DNA of 64,000 nucleotides from Hyunsoonleella pacifica (GCF_004310335.1 NZ_SIRS01000005.1:310001-374000), one strand, 5' to 3'. Counted from the first letter of the stretch, positions 52,998-62,961 are shown. The notes: generated from the letters alone by a model not told the origin. Translations and numbers: made by a program.

Positions 52998-53579
52998 ATG
53001 AGTAAACGCATAGCATTAATATATGGACATCCTGATAAGGAAAGCTACAATTACGCCCTAGCTGAAGCATACAAAAAAGGTGCTATAGCTTCCGGTAACG
53101 AGATTCAGGAAATAATAATTGCGGATTTGGATTTTAATCCAAATCTTCAATATGGGTATAGAAAACGAATGGAGTTAGAATCTGATTTATTAAAAAGCCA
53201 AGAGATCTTAAAATGGGCAAACCATTTGGTTTGGATATATCCTGTTTGGTGGGGCTCTGTTCCTGCAATTATGAAAGGCTTTTTAGACAGAGTTTTACTA
53301 CCAGGATTTGCTTTTAGCAAAAGAGAAAACTCATTATGGTGGGACAAACATTTTACAGGTAAAACAGCCAGAATAATTTGTACGTTAGATCAACCTAGTT
53401 GGTATTATAAGTGGGCGTATGGAGGCCCTAGCCATAAGGCCATGAAAAAGTTAACTATGCATTTTATTGGGGTAAAAAAAGTTAGAATTACTACCATAGG
53501 TCCTATTAGACTATCTAAGGAAAAATTTAGAGTTAAATGGTTAAAAAACGTTGAAAAACTTGGTAGATTAAGCAGGTAA
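52998..53579 (+). CDS. NAD(P)H dehydrogenase (quinone)-like flavodoxin-fold oxidoreductase
   Basis: A 193-residue protein with the flavodoxin-like opening RIALIYGHPDKESYNYALAEAY (FMN/FAD phosphate loop) and the segment WANHLVWIYPVWWGSVPAIMKGFLDRVLLPGFAF, diagnostic of the NQO1/KefF/MdaB family. It reduces quinones or electrophiles by two electrons and may protect against oxidative stress. It lies near a Crp-type regulator but behind its own terminator-like element. Confidence 0.88.
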   Translation: MSKRIALIYGHPDKESYNYALAEAYKKGAIASGNEIQEIIIADLDFNPNLQYGYRKRMELESDLLKSQEILKWANHLVWIYPVWWGSVPAIMKGFLDRVLLPGFAFSKRENSLWWDKHFTGKTARIICTLDQPSWYYKWAYGGPSHKAMKKLTMHFIGVKKVRITTIGPIRLSKEKFRVKWLKNVEKLGRLSR

Positions 53580-53642
53580 CATAGTTTGCAAGATGTAAGT
53601 TTTGGATGCTTATTAAGAACAGGAGATTGAAGTTAAACCTCA

Positions 53643-56150
53643 TTAAAAGTAAAACCCAAAACTACCTGTTACTCCAAATTTACGTGCATTTGGGTATAGC
53701 GTATCATCTTTATAATTTCCTCTGAAATTAAAATCTATTCTAAACACCTTGAATATATTACCTATACCTAAACTATACTCATAATAAGGCTCTTTGTTTG
53801 GCGCTACCAATTGGAAATTTGCTGGATTACTTGGCACATTACTTAGAGCAATGTTTTCATCTGAAATGCTAGCAATTACACCACGAACACTTACAATTTC
53901 TCTTAAATTGAGTTTTCGTAGAAATGGAATTCTTGAAAATAAGCGTCCGTTAAAATTATGTTCAAAATGGAAAGAGGCATATTGGTCAGATACAAACTCA
54001 TAAAAGTCTAATTGTGAAAAGGTATTGTAAATTGAAAAATAAGTTTGGTTACCTGGAATAACATTTAAAAGTCCTAACGGTACTTCCCCAAAGGTTTTAC
54101 CTATCTCTATTGATGTAGCTAATCTACCAAAACCACCAACTTGCCATGGCTTTAAATAAGAAAATTGTACTTTGGTGTAATCGAAATCGCTATTAAGAAT
54201 ACTTCTATCCCCACGACTAATTTGGGCAAAAATACGAGAAAAATCATCATTTGCAATTTTACGCTCCACTCCAAAACCTGTCATTTTTCGTCCTGGAAAA
54301 AACGCCGCTGAAAAAGTAGTTTCGTACTGTTTAATTTCAGATTGAATACCTGTTGGCGTATTGTAGTCTAGACTAAAAGTAGGTGATGCAGATTCTAACG
54401 TTCGATAATTTCCACCTAATCTCAATATCAAATTCCTAAAAGGTTCTGCCTCTACAGCGACACTTGTTAGGTTTATTGTTGTTAACTTATCATTAGCTCC
54501 TGCTGTAACTACAGCTGATGAAGCTAAACTTCGCCCTAAAACATCAGTAGAGTTAGTTAAACTCGCCCCCATTTGTTCTACATCACGACGATTTCCCCCT
54601 GAAATAATCAAACGGCTTTTTTTGTCTAACAACCACTTACCTGAAATACCATATTTAAATTTATCATCTCTGGTTCCATAAGCTAAAAAGCCTTCCAAAC
54701 GCCATAAATCATTTCTACCAAAATAGGTTCTTCCACCTGTTCTTAAGCGTAATCCTTCAACATCATTAAACCCAAATGTTGAAAAAATAGGCCCGTAATC
54801 TAAAGGCAAGGAATTAAACTCAATATAACCTGATGCCAAAATACTTCCTAAATTATATAATCGTTTAAATTTCTTTACAGTTTTTAAGGTGTCTAGCATT
54901 TTATACACCCCTTTTTCATCCTTATTAAGTGCTTCTAGACGGTTTTGTTCCCAAAATTCATCGCCTCTATCATAAATATCCTTATCATAATTATAAACTT
55001 CTTTATCATAGAATTTTTTATCTCTAGGGTTATCAAACTTATAATTATCGTAAAGCGTCGTACGCTTTCCATAAATCCCTCTTGATTTTTCTTTTTTATT
55101 AAAAGCAAAATCACTCATCATGTAGTCACGTTTCACAAGAAATAAAGAATCATTCAATACCTCAAACTCTTGTTCAATGTAAATATCCTTTACCCAATTG
55201 ATATTAGCACTTTTTGATGCTTGAAGATTAATTTCTTTTACAGCATAAGTCGTATCGGCTACCCAAAAATCACCCTTAAAAGTTAATTCGTTTTTACGCC
55301 TTGGATAATAGATAATATTGTAACACCATTTGTTATCAATAAAACTACTATCAGATAGCACATAATTATAAGTACCAATACCTGTTCTCGATAATGGGCT
55401 CACAAAACTTTTATCAAAAAACTTCAAAAAATTATCATAAACATTGAAATCAGAATATAAATCGTCAACAAAATCTATAATAACTTGATTATCACTAAAG
55501 CCTGAATTTTTATTACCTCTAAGCTCTTCTTTTTGTTTATTCAAAATGTTATCGCCATAAACTGTTGAAACAGCTTCATTGATAAACATAGGTAAATAGG
55601 TTTTACCTGTTACTCTTGAGGTATCTACTTGATTAAAAACAAATTCCATACCCCTGAACAATTTACTTTTTATAAGAGCACTATCAATGGTATTAATATC
55701 AAACTCTACTTTTTCGTATTTATCGTATTCATATTGTTTAAACTGCTTTAAACCATTACTGCGTTTATTTGCCCAAATTTTACGGAGTATATCTATAGCT
55801 GGGTTGTTCTTTTTTGGTTGTTTTCCCGAAACAATAACTACTTCATTTAATTGTGCTGCTTCTTCTTTTAGAATAAACTTCAAATTATAGTTTACTTTGT
55901 TTTTTAAAGGAACACTTAATGTTTCATATCCAATAAAAGACACTGTAAGCGTAGTACGTGTTTCTTCAGACTCTAAATAAAATTTCCCGTTCTCATCAGT
56001 TATTGTACCTTCTGTGGTTCCAGAAAATATGATGTTAGCAAATGAAATAGGCTGATTCTGTTCGTCTAGCACATAACCACTTACTTTTGTTTGTGCCAAA
56101 AGCGCGTATACATTCAGTAGAAATAAGGCAAAAAATAGTTTTATTTTCAT
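53643..56150 (-). CDS. DUF5686 family outer membrane protein with carboxypeptidase-like domain
   Basis: This 835-residue protein has a signal peptide (to about residue 20). A carboxypeptidase-regulatory-like domain follows (TKVSGYVLDEQNQPISFANIIFSGTTEGTITDENGKF, split), and then the DUF5686 body of mixed and beta-barrel-like strands ending with an aromatic C-terminus (KFGVTGSFGFYF). The final Phe pattern is typical of outer-membrane barrels recognised by the BAM complex. The role of the family is unknown. It is monocistronic on the minus strand. Confidence 0.87.
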   Translation of the reverse strand: MKIKLFFALFLLNVYALLAQTKVSGYVLDEQNQPISFANIIFSGTTEGTITDENGKFYLESEETRTTLTVSFIGYETLSVPLKNKVNYNLKFILKEEAAQLNEVVIVSGKQPKKNNPAIDILRKIWANKRSNGLKQFKQYEYDKYEKVEFDINTIDSALIKSKLFRGMEFVFNQVDTSRVTGKTYLPMFINEAVSTVYGDNILNKQKEELRGNKNSGFSDNQVIIDFVDDLYSDFNVYDNFLKFFDKSFVSPLSRTGIGTYNYVLSDSSFIDNKWCYNIIYYPRRKNELTFKGDFWVADTTYAVKEINLQASKSANINWVKDIYIEQEFEVLNDSLFLVKRDYMMSDFAFNKKEKSRGIYGKRTTLYDNYKFDNPRDKKFYDKEVYNYDKDIYDRGDEFWEQNRLEALNKDEKGVYKMLDTLKTVKKFKRLYNLGSILASGYIEFNSLPLDYGPIFSTFGFNDVEGLRLRTGGRTYFGRNDLWRLEGFLAYGTRDDKFKYGISGKWLLDKKSRLIISGGNRRDVEQMGASLTNSTDVLGRSLASSAVVTAGANDKLTTINLTSVAVEAEPFRNLILRLGGNYRTLESASPTFSLDYNTPTGIQSEIKQYETTFSAAFFPGRKMTGFGVERKIANDDFSRIFAQISRGDRSILNSDFDYTKVQFSYLKPWQVGGFGRLATSIEIGKTFGEVPLGLLNVIPGNQTYFSIYNTFSQLDFYEFVSDQYASFHFEHNFNGRLFSRIPFLRKLNLREIVSVRGVIASISDENIALSNVPSNPANFQLVAPNKEPYYEYSLGIGNIFKVFRIDFNFRGNYKDDTLYPNARKFGVTGSFGFYF

Positions 56151-56236
56151 TTAATTCACAAGTCTCATTAGTATAGACACACAAAATATGCTTTTAGTTG
56201 CATAAGATTTAAAAATTAGAGCCTACATATAACAAA

Positions 56237-56268
56237 AAACTTCATCAACAATTATGCTAATGAAGTTT
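56237..56268 (-). terminator. Terminator of pdhB
   Basis: AAACTTCAT / ATGAAGTTT is a nine-bp inverted repeat with a 14-base loop, 23 bases after the stop on the minus strand, exiting into a short T-run. Confidence 0.7.
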
Positions 56269-56290
56269 ATATAACGTAAAAAGTACTATT

Positions 56291-57268
56291 TTATTTGTAC
56301 ATCACTTTTTTAACAGCCTTAATCACATCTTCATGATTTGGCAACCATTCTTTTAGTAATACTGGAGAATAAGGTGCAGGTGTATCTGCTGTATTAATTT
56401 TTACAACTGGTGCATCCAAATAATCGAATGCTTCACTTTGCACTAAATAAGTAATTTCAGTAGCAACATTTCCAAAAGGCCATGCTTCTTCTAAAACAAC
56501 TAATCTATTAGTTTTCTTTACGGATTCTACAATCGCCTTTCTATCCATTGGACGAACAGTACGCAAATCTATAATCTCACACGAAATACCTTCTTTCTCT
56601 AATTCATCAGCCGCTTTATAAGCTTCCTTAATAATTTTTCCAAAAGAAACTATAGTAATATCATCTCCTTTTCTTTTAATATCTGCAACACCTATTGGCA
56701 AAATATACTCACCTTCAGGCACTTCGCCTTTATCTCCATACATCTGCTCACTTTCCATAAAGATAACTGGATCATCATCACGAATAGCTGCTTTTAATAA
56801 TCCTTTTGCATCATAAGGGTTAGATGGCACTACCACTTTTAATCCAGGCGTATTTGCAAACCAATTTTCAAAGGCTTGTGAATGTGTTGCTCCTAATTGA
56901 CCGGCAGAAGCCGTAGGCCCACGAAATACAATAGGACATTTAAACTGCCCTCCAGACATCTGTCTGATTTTCGCCGCATTATTTATAATTTGATCAATCC
57001 CAACTAAAGAGAAGTTAAACGTCATATATTCTACAATTGGCCTGTTTCCTGTCATGGTAGATCCTACAGCGATACCCGCAAAACCAAGTTCTGCAATAGG
57101 TGTATCAATAACACGCTTATCTCCAAATTCATCCAACATCCCTTTTGATGCTTTGTATGCACCATTATATTCTGCTACTTCCTCTCCCATTAAATATACG
57201 CTTTCATCTCTGCGCATTTCTTCACTCATCGCTTCACAAATCGCTTCTCTAAACTGAATTGTCTTCAT
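56291..57268 (-). CDS. pdhB: Pyruvate dehydrogenase E1 component, beta subunit
   Basis: A 325-residue protein of the alpha2-beta2 E1 type. It opens with TIQFREAICEAMSEEMRRDESVYLMGEEVAEYNGAYKASKG (split around residues 3-45) and contains GFAGIAVGSTMTGNRPIVEYMTFNF and the potassium-loop-like GPTASAGQLGATHSQ. It decarboxylates pyruvate with the alpha subunit, which is not in this window. It is monocistronic here and divergent from etfB across a 155-base region with an 18-bp palindrome. Confidence 0.93.
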   Translation of the reverse strand: MKTIQFREAICEAMSEEMRRDESVYLMGEEVAEYNGAYKASKGMLDEFGDKRVIDTPIAELGFAGIAVGSTMTGNRPIVEYMTFNFSLVGIDQIINNAAKIRQMSGGQFKCPIVFRGPTASAGQLGATHSQAFENWFANTPGLKVVVPSNPYDAKGLLKAAIRDDDPVIFMESEQMYGDKGEVPEGEYILPIGVADIKRKGDDITIVSFGKIIKEAYKAADELEKEGISCEIIDLRTVRPMDRKAIVESVKKTNRLVVLEEAWPFGNVATEITYLVQSEAFDYLDAPVVKINTADTPAPYSPVLLKEWLPNHEDVIKAVKKVMYK

Positions 57269-57340
57269 TTACTTGCTTTTAAATCGAGTTGCAAAAATAG
57301 TAATTACGACTTACCTGAGTAAAATATTTATTCAAAAATT

Positions 57341-57358
57341 TACTATGCATGCATAGTA
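57341..57358. promoter_or_regulatory. Perfect 18-bp palindrome between pdhB and etfB
   Basis: TACTATGCATGCATAGTA is its own complement and lies 73 bases before pdhB and 66 bases before etfB. A homodimeric regulator bound here could act on both divergent promoters. The regulator is not identified. Confidence 0.55.
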
Positions 57359-57423
57359 TTTTTCAAATAAAATACCTAACTTCGTAGCTGCGAAAAAAAA
57401 AGACATTTAATATAGATAGATTT

Positions 57424-58170
57424 ATGAAAATATTAGTTTGTATAAGTCATGTTCCAGACACCACATCAAAGATTAATTTCACTGATGGGGATACAAAATT
57501 TGACACAAATGGTGTACAATATGTAATTAACCCAAATGATGAATTTGGATTAACTAGAGCCATGTGGTTTAAGGAAAAACAAGGTGCTAATGTAACCGTT
57601 GTAAATGTTGGTAGTTCTGAAACCGAACCTACACTACGTAAAGCTCTAGCCATTGGTGCAGATGCAGCAATAAGAGTAAATACAATAGCTACCGATGGTT
57701 TATCGGTTGCAAAACAATTGGCAAAAGTAGTAGAAGATGGTGGCTACGATTTAGTAATTGCAGGAAGAGAATCTATAGACTACAACGGTGGTATGGTACC
57801 TGGTATGTTAGCTGAAATAACAGGAGCTAATTTTGTTAACAATTGTATAGGTTTAGAAGTTGAAGGCACATCTGCAACAGCTACACGTGAAATAGATGGT
57901 GGTAAAGAAACTGTATCTACATCTTTTCCTTTAGTAATTGGCGGACAAAAAGGATTAGTAGAAGAGAGCGATCTTAAAATCCCTAACATGAGAGGTATTA
58001 TGATGGCACGTAAAAAACCTTTAACAGTAGCTGAACCTGTTGATGCTAGTGCTGGAACAACTTCTGTTTCTTTTGAGAAACCTGCAGCTAAAGGTGCTGT
58101 TAAATTAGTATCTCCAGATAATTTAGATGAGCTTGTAGATCTACTTCATAACGAAGCTAAGGTTATATAA
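57424..58170 (+). CDS. etfB: Electron transfer flavoprotein, beta subunit
   Basis: A 248-residue protein opening KILVCISHVPDTTSKINF. It has the signature stretch from VIAGRESIDYNGGMVPGMLAEITGANFV, split over residues 117-145, to the AMP-binding region. With the alpha subunit it passes electrons from acyl-CoA and other dehydrogenases to the quinone pool. It is followed by etfA after 77 bases, and the two form the usual operon. Confidence 0.94.
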   Translation: MKILVCISHVPDTTSKINFTDGDTKFDTNGVQYVINPNDEFGLTRAMWFKEKQGANVTVVNVGSSETEPTLRKALAIGADAAIRVNTIATDGLSVAKQLAKVVEDGGYDLVIAGRESIDYNGGMVPGMLAEITGANFVNNCIGLEVEGTSATATREIDGGKETVSTSFPLVIGGQKGLVEESDLKIPNMRGIMMARKKPLTVAEPVDASAGTTSVSFEKPAAKGAVKLVSPDNLDELVDLLHNEAKVI

Positions 58171-58247
58171 AGCCTAAATACAAAGGATCAAATTCTAATG
58201 ATATCAATTTAGAATTTGTAATTTTTAATTAGAAATATTAAAGAATT

Positions 58248-59204
58248 ATGTCAGTTTTAGTATATACAGAATCAGAACAAAATAAATTTAAGAAAGCTGC
58301 TCTTGAAGTAGCTTCTTATGCAAAGGCTGTTGCTGACCAATTGGGAACAACAGTAACTGCAGTAACAATTAATACTGAAGAAACCTCAGCATTGGAAAAT
58401 TATGGTGTAAATAAAGTATTAAAAGTATCAAATTCAGCATTAGACAACTTTAGTGCTAAATCCTATGCTAGTGTTTTAAGTGCGGCAGCGCAAACTGAAA
58501 ATGCTCAGGCTGTTATTTTAAGTTCTAGTGCAGACAGTAAATATTTAGCACCAATTTTAGCCATTCAGCTTAATGCGGGTTATACTTCTAATGTTGTTGC
58601 AGCACCATTAAGCACAAGTCCTTTTACAGTAAAACGCTCAGCATTTACTAACAAGGCATTTGAGGTTACCGAAATAAAATCGGACGTAAAAATTATTGGT
58701 GTTTCTAATAATTCATTCGGGCTCGTTGAAAATAGTGGTAGTGCAAATACAGAAGATTTTTCGCCTTCAATCTCAGAATCTGGTGTAAAAGTAGAATCTA
58801 TTGATAAAGCTACAGATAAAGTAACGATTGCAGATGCCGAAATTGTAGTCTCTGCAGGAAGAGGTTTAAAAGGCCCTGAAAATTGGGGAATGGTTGAAGA
58901 GTTAGCCGATGTTTTAGGTGCAGCAACGGCCTGTTCTAAACCAGTTTCTGATTTAGGATGGCGCCCTCACAGTGAACATGTTGGACAAACGGGTAAACCT
59001 GTAGCATCAAACCTATATATTGCTATTGGAATTTCAGGAGCCATTCAGCATTTAGCTGGAATTAATGCTTCTAAAGTTAAAGTAGTAGTTAATACCGACC
59101 CTGAAGCACCTTTCTTTAAAGCTGCAGATTATGGTGTTGTAGGAGATGCTTTTGAAGTGGTACCTCAACTCATCGAAAAGTTAAAAGCATTTAAAGCTCA
59201 ATAA
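58248..59204 (+). CDS. etfA: Electron transfer flavoprotein, alpha subunit
   Basis: A 318-residue protein. The C-terminal FAD domain is clear: VSAGRGLKGPENWGMVEELADVLGAA (residues about 202-227), the SEHVGQTGKPVASNLYIAIGISGAIQHLAGI block, and VVNTDPEAPFFKAADYGVVGDAFEVVP near the end. Each piece matches the family signature. It is paired with etfB upstream and followed by an unusual nested inverted repeat. Confidence 0.95.
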   Translation: MSVLVYTESEQNKFKKAALEVASYAKAVADQLGTTVTAVTINTEETSALENYGVNKVLKVSNSALDNFSAKSYASVLSAAAQTENAQAVILSSSADSKYLAPILAIQLNAGYTSNVVAAPLSTSPFTVKRSAFTNKAFEVTEIKSDVKIIGVSNNSFGLVENSGSANTEDFSPSISESGVKVESIDKATDKVTIADAEIVVSAGRGLKGPENWGMVEELADVLGAATACSKPVSDLGWRPHSEHVGQTGKPVASNLYIAIGISGAIQHLAGINASKVKVVVNTDPEAPFFKAADYGVVGDAFEVVPQLIEKLKAFKAQ

Positions 59205-59233
59205 TTTATTTTTCATAAATTGTACAGTACTCT

Positions 59234-59306
59234 AGAACTGCTTAAATTAGCATTTCATGCCAAAAACTGTTTTTACAGTTGGTAAAGTTCTAATTTAAGC
59301 AGTTCT
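59234..59306 (+). repeat. Nested inverted repeat after etfA (17-bp outer arms)
   Basis: AGAACTGCTTAAATTAG (59234-59250) and CTAATTTAAGCAGTTCT (59290-59306) are perfect complements. Inside them AACTGT / ACAGTT (59265-59270, 59275-59280) forms a second hairpin. The structure ends 19 bases before the next start codon. It may act as the etfA terminator or as a stable RNA element. Confidence 0.7.
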
Positions 59307-59325
59307 TTGCGTTTTAAATGAAGAT

Positions 59326-59943
59326 ATGAGTTTAGTAAGATTGAATATAAAAGGGATATCGTACAGCCAAACCCAAAACGGCGCTTATGCCTTAATATTG
59401 AATGAAATTGAGGGTGACAGAAAACTACCCATCGTAATTGGTGCTTTTGAAGCGCAATCTATAGCTATTGCCTTAGAAAAGGAAATACGTCCTCCAAGAC
59501 CTTTAACTCACGATTTATTTAAAAATTTTGCTGATAGGTTTGATATTGTAGTAAAGCAAGTTATCATTCATAAATTAGTTGATGGTGTTTTTTATTCTAG
59601 TTTAATTTGCGAACGTGACAAGATTGAAGAGATTATCGATGCAAGAACTAGTGATGCCATTGCATTGGCCTTACGTTTTGATGCTCCTATTTTTACATAT
59701 AAAAATATATTAGATAAAGCAGGTATTTATCTAAAAGTAGACACCAAAAAAGAAGATGAAGACGAAAACGAAGATAGTGTATTAGTTGATGATATTTTAG
59801 CAGGAGAATTAGAGCCTGCAGTATCTAAAGAAGACTATTCATCAAAATCTTTGGAAGAGTTGCATCAACTTTTAGAAGAAGCCGTTTCTAATGAAGATTA
59901 CGAAAAGGCTGCGAGTATTAGAGATGAAATTTCTAAACGCTAA
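59326..59943 (+). CDS. Bifunctional nuclease family protein (DUF151) with C-terminal UVR motif
   Basis: A 205-residue protein. Residues 1-140 are the DUF151/BFN domain (SYSQTQNGAYALILNEIEGDRKLPIVIGAFEAQSIAIALE, split; and DARTSDAIALALRFDAPIF). The tail SLEELHQLLEEAVSNEDYEKAASIRDEISKR, split at about residues 172-203, is a UVR motif like that of UvrB and UvrC. It may act in nucleic-acid processing or stress response. It precedes the NupC gene by eight bases, so the two are co-transcribed. Confidence 0.9.
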   Translation: MSLVRLNIKGISYSQTQNGAYALILNEIEGDRKLPIVIGAFEAQSIAIALEKEIRPPRPLTHDLFKNFADRFDIVVKQVIIHKLVDGVFYSSLICERDKIEEIIDARTSDAIALALRFDAPIFTYKNILDKAGIYLKVDTKKEDEDENEDSVLVDDILAGELEPAVSKEDYSSKSLEELHQLLEEAVSNEDYEKAASIRDEISKR

Positions 59944-59951
59944 ACTTTTTT

Positions 59952-61481
59952 ATGAAGCAATTTTTATGTGGTATTGTTTTCATATTGTATCTGTTCAGTA
60001 CGCCATTATTCGCTCAAGATAATCTGAATGCTTTAGAAACTACTAATACTGAAGTTTCAAATGAGGTAGAAAGCAAAACCAACACTTTACTTATTGCTGA
60101 TACCACATCTGCGTCTCAAAAAAACATAAAAACAACTGTTTCTAATACGAAAAACACTGCCATTATTCCAAGTGAAGGTTTTTCTTTTAATAGTTTTTGG
60201 CGTGGTATTTTAGGAATGCTATCCTTAATTTTTATAGCTTACTTATTTAGCAGTAACAAAAAAGCAATAAATTGGAAAACCGTAATAATTGGTTTGTCAT
60301 CGCAATTAGTACTTGCTATTTTAATTTTAAAAGTACCTTTTGTTAAGGCTATTTTTAAATATTTAGGAAAAGCTTTCAATAAAGTTTTAACCTTTACAGA
60401 AGCTGGAACAAAATTCTTATTTAGCTCATTTGGCTCGGGAGAAATTGAAAGCCCCTTAATGAATTTTGCCGTTGCAATTTTGCCAACAATTATATTCTTT
60501 TCAGCACTCACATCTGTCTTATTTTACTTAGGTATAATTCAAAAAGTAGTTAAAGCTTTAGCTTGGTTACTCACAAAAATATTGGGTATATCAGGCGCTG
60601 AAAGTTTAAGTGTAGCTGGAAATATTTTCTTGGGACAAACAGAAGCACCACTAATGATTAAAGCTTATTTAGAAAAAATGAATAAGTCAGAGATTTTATT
60701 AGTCATGGTAGGCGGTATGGCAACAGTTGCTGGTGGAGTTTTGGCCGTTTATATCCAATTTTTAAGTGGGGATGATATAGCGCTAAGAGAGTTTTTTGCC
60801 AGCCATTTATTAGCCGCATCTGTTATGGCAGCACCAGGAGCTATAGTAATTTCTAAAATACTTTATCCTCAAACTGAACTAGTAAATACTGATGTTAAAG
60901 TTAGTAATGAAAAAATAGGTTCAAATATCCTAGATGCTATTGCCAATGGTACAACAGAAGGTTTAAAGTTAGCTGTTAATGTTGCAGCCATGCTATTAGT
61001 TTTTGTAGCGTTTATAGCTATGATAAACTACGGATTGCTTAAATTAGGATCTATTTATGGTATCAATGAATGGGTGGCTAATAATAGTCCATATAGCAGT
61101 CTTTCATTAGAAGCAATATTGGGAACAATTTTTGCTCCATTAATGTGGTTAATAGGCGTTGCCAAAGAAGATACTATGATGATGGGGCAACTTATAGGTA
61201 TAAAGCTAGCAGCCAGTGAATTTGTTGGATACATGCAACTGGTTGAACTTAAAAACATATCTAACCCTTTGCATTTAAATTATCAAAAATCCATAGTTAT
61301 GGCAACTTACATGCTATGCGGGTTTGCTAATTTTGCATCAATAGGTATTCAAATAGGAGGCATCGGATCATTAGCCCCAGGACAACGAAAAACCTTATCT
61401 AAATTTGGCATTAAAGCTCTAATTGGTGGCACCATAGCGTCTCTAATTTCAGCCACTATCGCAGGAATGATTATTGGTTAA
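59952..61481 (+). CDS. NupC/CNT-family nucleoside transporter with N-terminal extension
   Basis: A 509-residue membrane protein. The first 21 residues look like a signal peptide (ending LFAQ), followed by a Thr/Ser/Asn-rich linker to about residue 75, and then the CNT core. GQTEAPLMIKAYLEKMNKSE, near residue 232, carries the Gln-Glu nucleoside-binding residues of the family. ATYMLCGFANFASIGIQIGG near residue 450 is also typical. It imports nucleosides with Na+ or H+. It is followed by dgt and thyA on the same strand. Confidence 0.88.
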   Translation: MKQFLCGIVFILYLFSTPLFAQDNLNALETTNTEVSNEVESKTNTLLIADTTSASQKNIKTTVSNTKNTAIIPSEGFSFNSFWRGILGMLSLIFIAYLFSSNKKAINWKTVIIGLSSQLVLAILILKVPFVKAIFKYLGKAFNKVLTFTEAGTKFLFSSFGSGEIESPLMNFAVAILPTIIFFSALTSVLFYLGIIQKVVKALAWLLTKILGISGAESLSVAGNIFLGQTEAPLMIKAYLEKMNKSEILLVMVGGMATVAGGVLAVYIQFLSGDDIALREFFASHLLAASVMAAPGAIVISKILYPQTELVNTDVKVSNEKIGSNILDAIANGTTEGLKLAVNVAAMLLVFVAFIAMINYGLLKLGSIYGINEWVANNSPYSSLSLEAILGTIFAPLMWLIGVAKEDTMMMGQLIGIKLAASEFVGYMQLVELKNISNPLHLNYQKSIVMATYMLCGFANFASIGIQIGGIGSLAPGQRKTLSKFGIKALIGGTIASLISATIAGMIIG

Positions 61482-61620
61482 AATTCATACCTTCAAATTA
61501 TTCTAAATAAACCAATTATTTTTAGATTTTTATACCGCTATTAAGTCAATCTCATTAAACAAAAAAACGAGTTTGTTAAACCAAATTCTTTAGTATCTTG
61601 CTTCATTATTTATTTTTACT

Positions 61621-62961
61621 ATGAATTGGGAACAACTCCTCTCTTTAAAACGCTTTGGCGACACTAATAAAAGATTACGACTAGAACAAGACGAAACCCG
61701 CTTGGGATTCGAGGTAGATTATGATCGTATTATTTTTTCTCAAGAATTTAGAAGTTTACAAGATAAGACACAGGTTATCCCTTTGTCTAAAACCGATTTT
61801 GTTCATACCCGATTAACTCATAGTTTAGAAGTAAGTGTAGTAGGACGTTCTCTAGGCAGGCAAGTAGGCCAAAAAGTATTAAAAAAGCATCCGCAATTAC
61901 AAAAAACACATGGCTATCAAGCTAACGATTTTGGAGCTATTGTAGCTACTGCTGCCCTAGCTCATGATATTGGAAATCCACCCTTTGGGCACTCTGGTGA
62001 AAAGTCTATAGGGGAGTTTTTTAAAACTGGTACTGGTAAAAAATACAAAGACCAGTTAACCGACAAAGAGTACCAAGACCTATGTGATTTTGAGGGGAAT
62101 GCGAACGGGTTTAAAATTCTTACTCAAAGTAGAGCTGGACGTGAAGGCGGGCTCCGTTTAAGTTACGCTACATTAGGAGCATTTACTAAATACCCCAAGG
62201 AATCTCTACCTAAAAAACCAACAAAACACATAGCAGATAAAAAATATGGTGTGTTTCAATCCGAAAAGCAAGCTTTTGCTGATGTAGCCAACGAATTAGG
62301 ACTTATAAAAAGAAGTGATAAACATCTTAGTTTTTCTAGGCATCCACTAGCGTATTTAGTAGAAGCTGCAGATGATATTTGTTACACTATTATTGATTTT
62401 GAAGACGGTATTAACCTAGGTCTTATTCCAGAGGAATATGCTTTAGAATACCTCTCTAAAGTTATACGAGATAACATTAAACCAGAAAACTATTATGCCC
62501 TATCTAATAAAGAGGATCGTGTTGGCTATCTGCGTGCTTTAGCTATTGGTGCACTTATCAATGATGCTGTAGATATTTTTATGAAAAATGAAGACGCTAT
62601 TCTGGATGGTTCCTTTGATAGTGCTTTACTTGATAAAAGTAAATTTGAAGCACAAATAAATGACATCATCAAAATTAGTATTGAAAATATTTATCAATCT
62701 GAAGAAGTTATCGACAAAGAAATTGCTGGGTATCAAATCATCAATAAGCTTCTCACAGTATACACTAATGCTGTAAATAACAGTTTTAATGGCGTAGCTT
62801 CTAATTATGATGAGCTTATTCTGCAACGGCTCCCCAAAACCATAAATTTCAGTAATAAAAATCTCTACCAACGTCTACTCTCTGTCTGTCACTATATATC
62901 TTTACTTTCGGACAGTAAAGCCATCCAAAACTTTAAAAAAATTGAAGGTGTTACTTTTTAA
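61621..62961 (+). CDS. dgt: Deoxyguanosinetriphosphate triphosphohydrolase-like protein (dGTPase)
   Basis: A 446-residue HD-domain enzyme. The metal-binding residues lie in HTRLTHSLEVS (near residue 61), AHDIGNPPFGHSGE (the HD pair near residue 117) and EAADDICYTIIDFEDG. The N-terminal part RLEQDETRLGFEVDYDRIIFSQEFRSLQDKTQVIPL, split over residues 20-60, is the family substrate region. It splits dGTP or other dNTPs to nucleoside and triphosphate. It lies between nucleoside transporter and thymidylate synthase genes, which fits control of dNTP pools. Confidence 0.92.
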   Translation: MNWEQLLSLKRFGDTNKRLRLEQDETRLGFEVDYDRIIFSQEFRSLQDKTQVIPLSKTDFVHTRLTHSLEVSVVGRSLGRQVGQKVLKKHPQLQKTHGYQANDFGAIVATAALAHDIGNPPFGHSGEKSIGEFFKTGTGKKYKDQLTDKEYQDLCDFEGNANGFKILTQSRAGREGGLRLSYATLGAFTKYPKESLPKKPTKHIADKKYGVFQSEKQAFADVANELGLIKRSDKHLSFSRHPLAYLVEAADDICYTIIDFEDGINLGLIPEEYALEYLSKVIRDNIKPENYYALSNKEDRVGYLRALAIGALINDAVDIFMKNEDAILDGSFDSALLDKSKFEAQINDIIKISIENIYQSEEVIDKEIAGYQIINKLLTVYTNAVNNSFNGVASNYDELILQRLPKTINFSNKNLYQRLLSVCHYISLLSDSKAIQNFKKIEGVTF

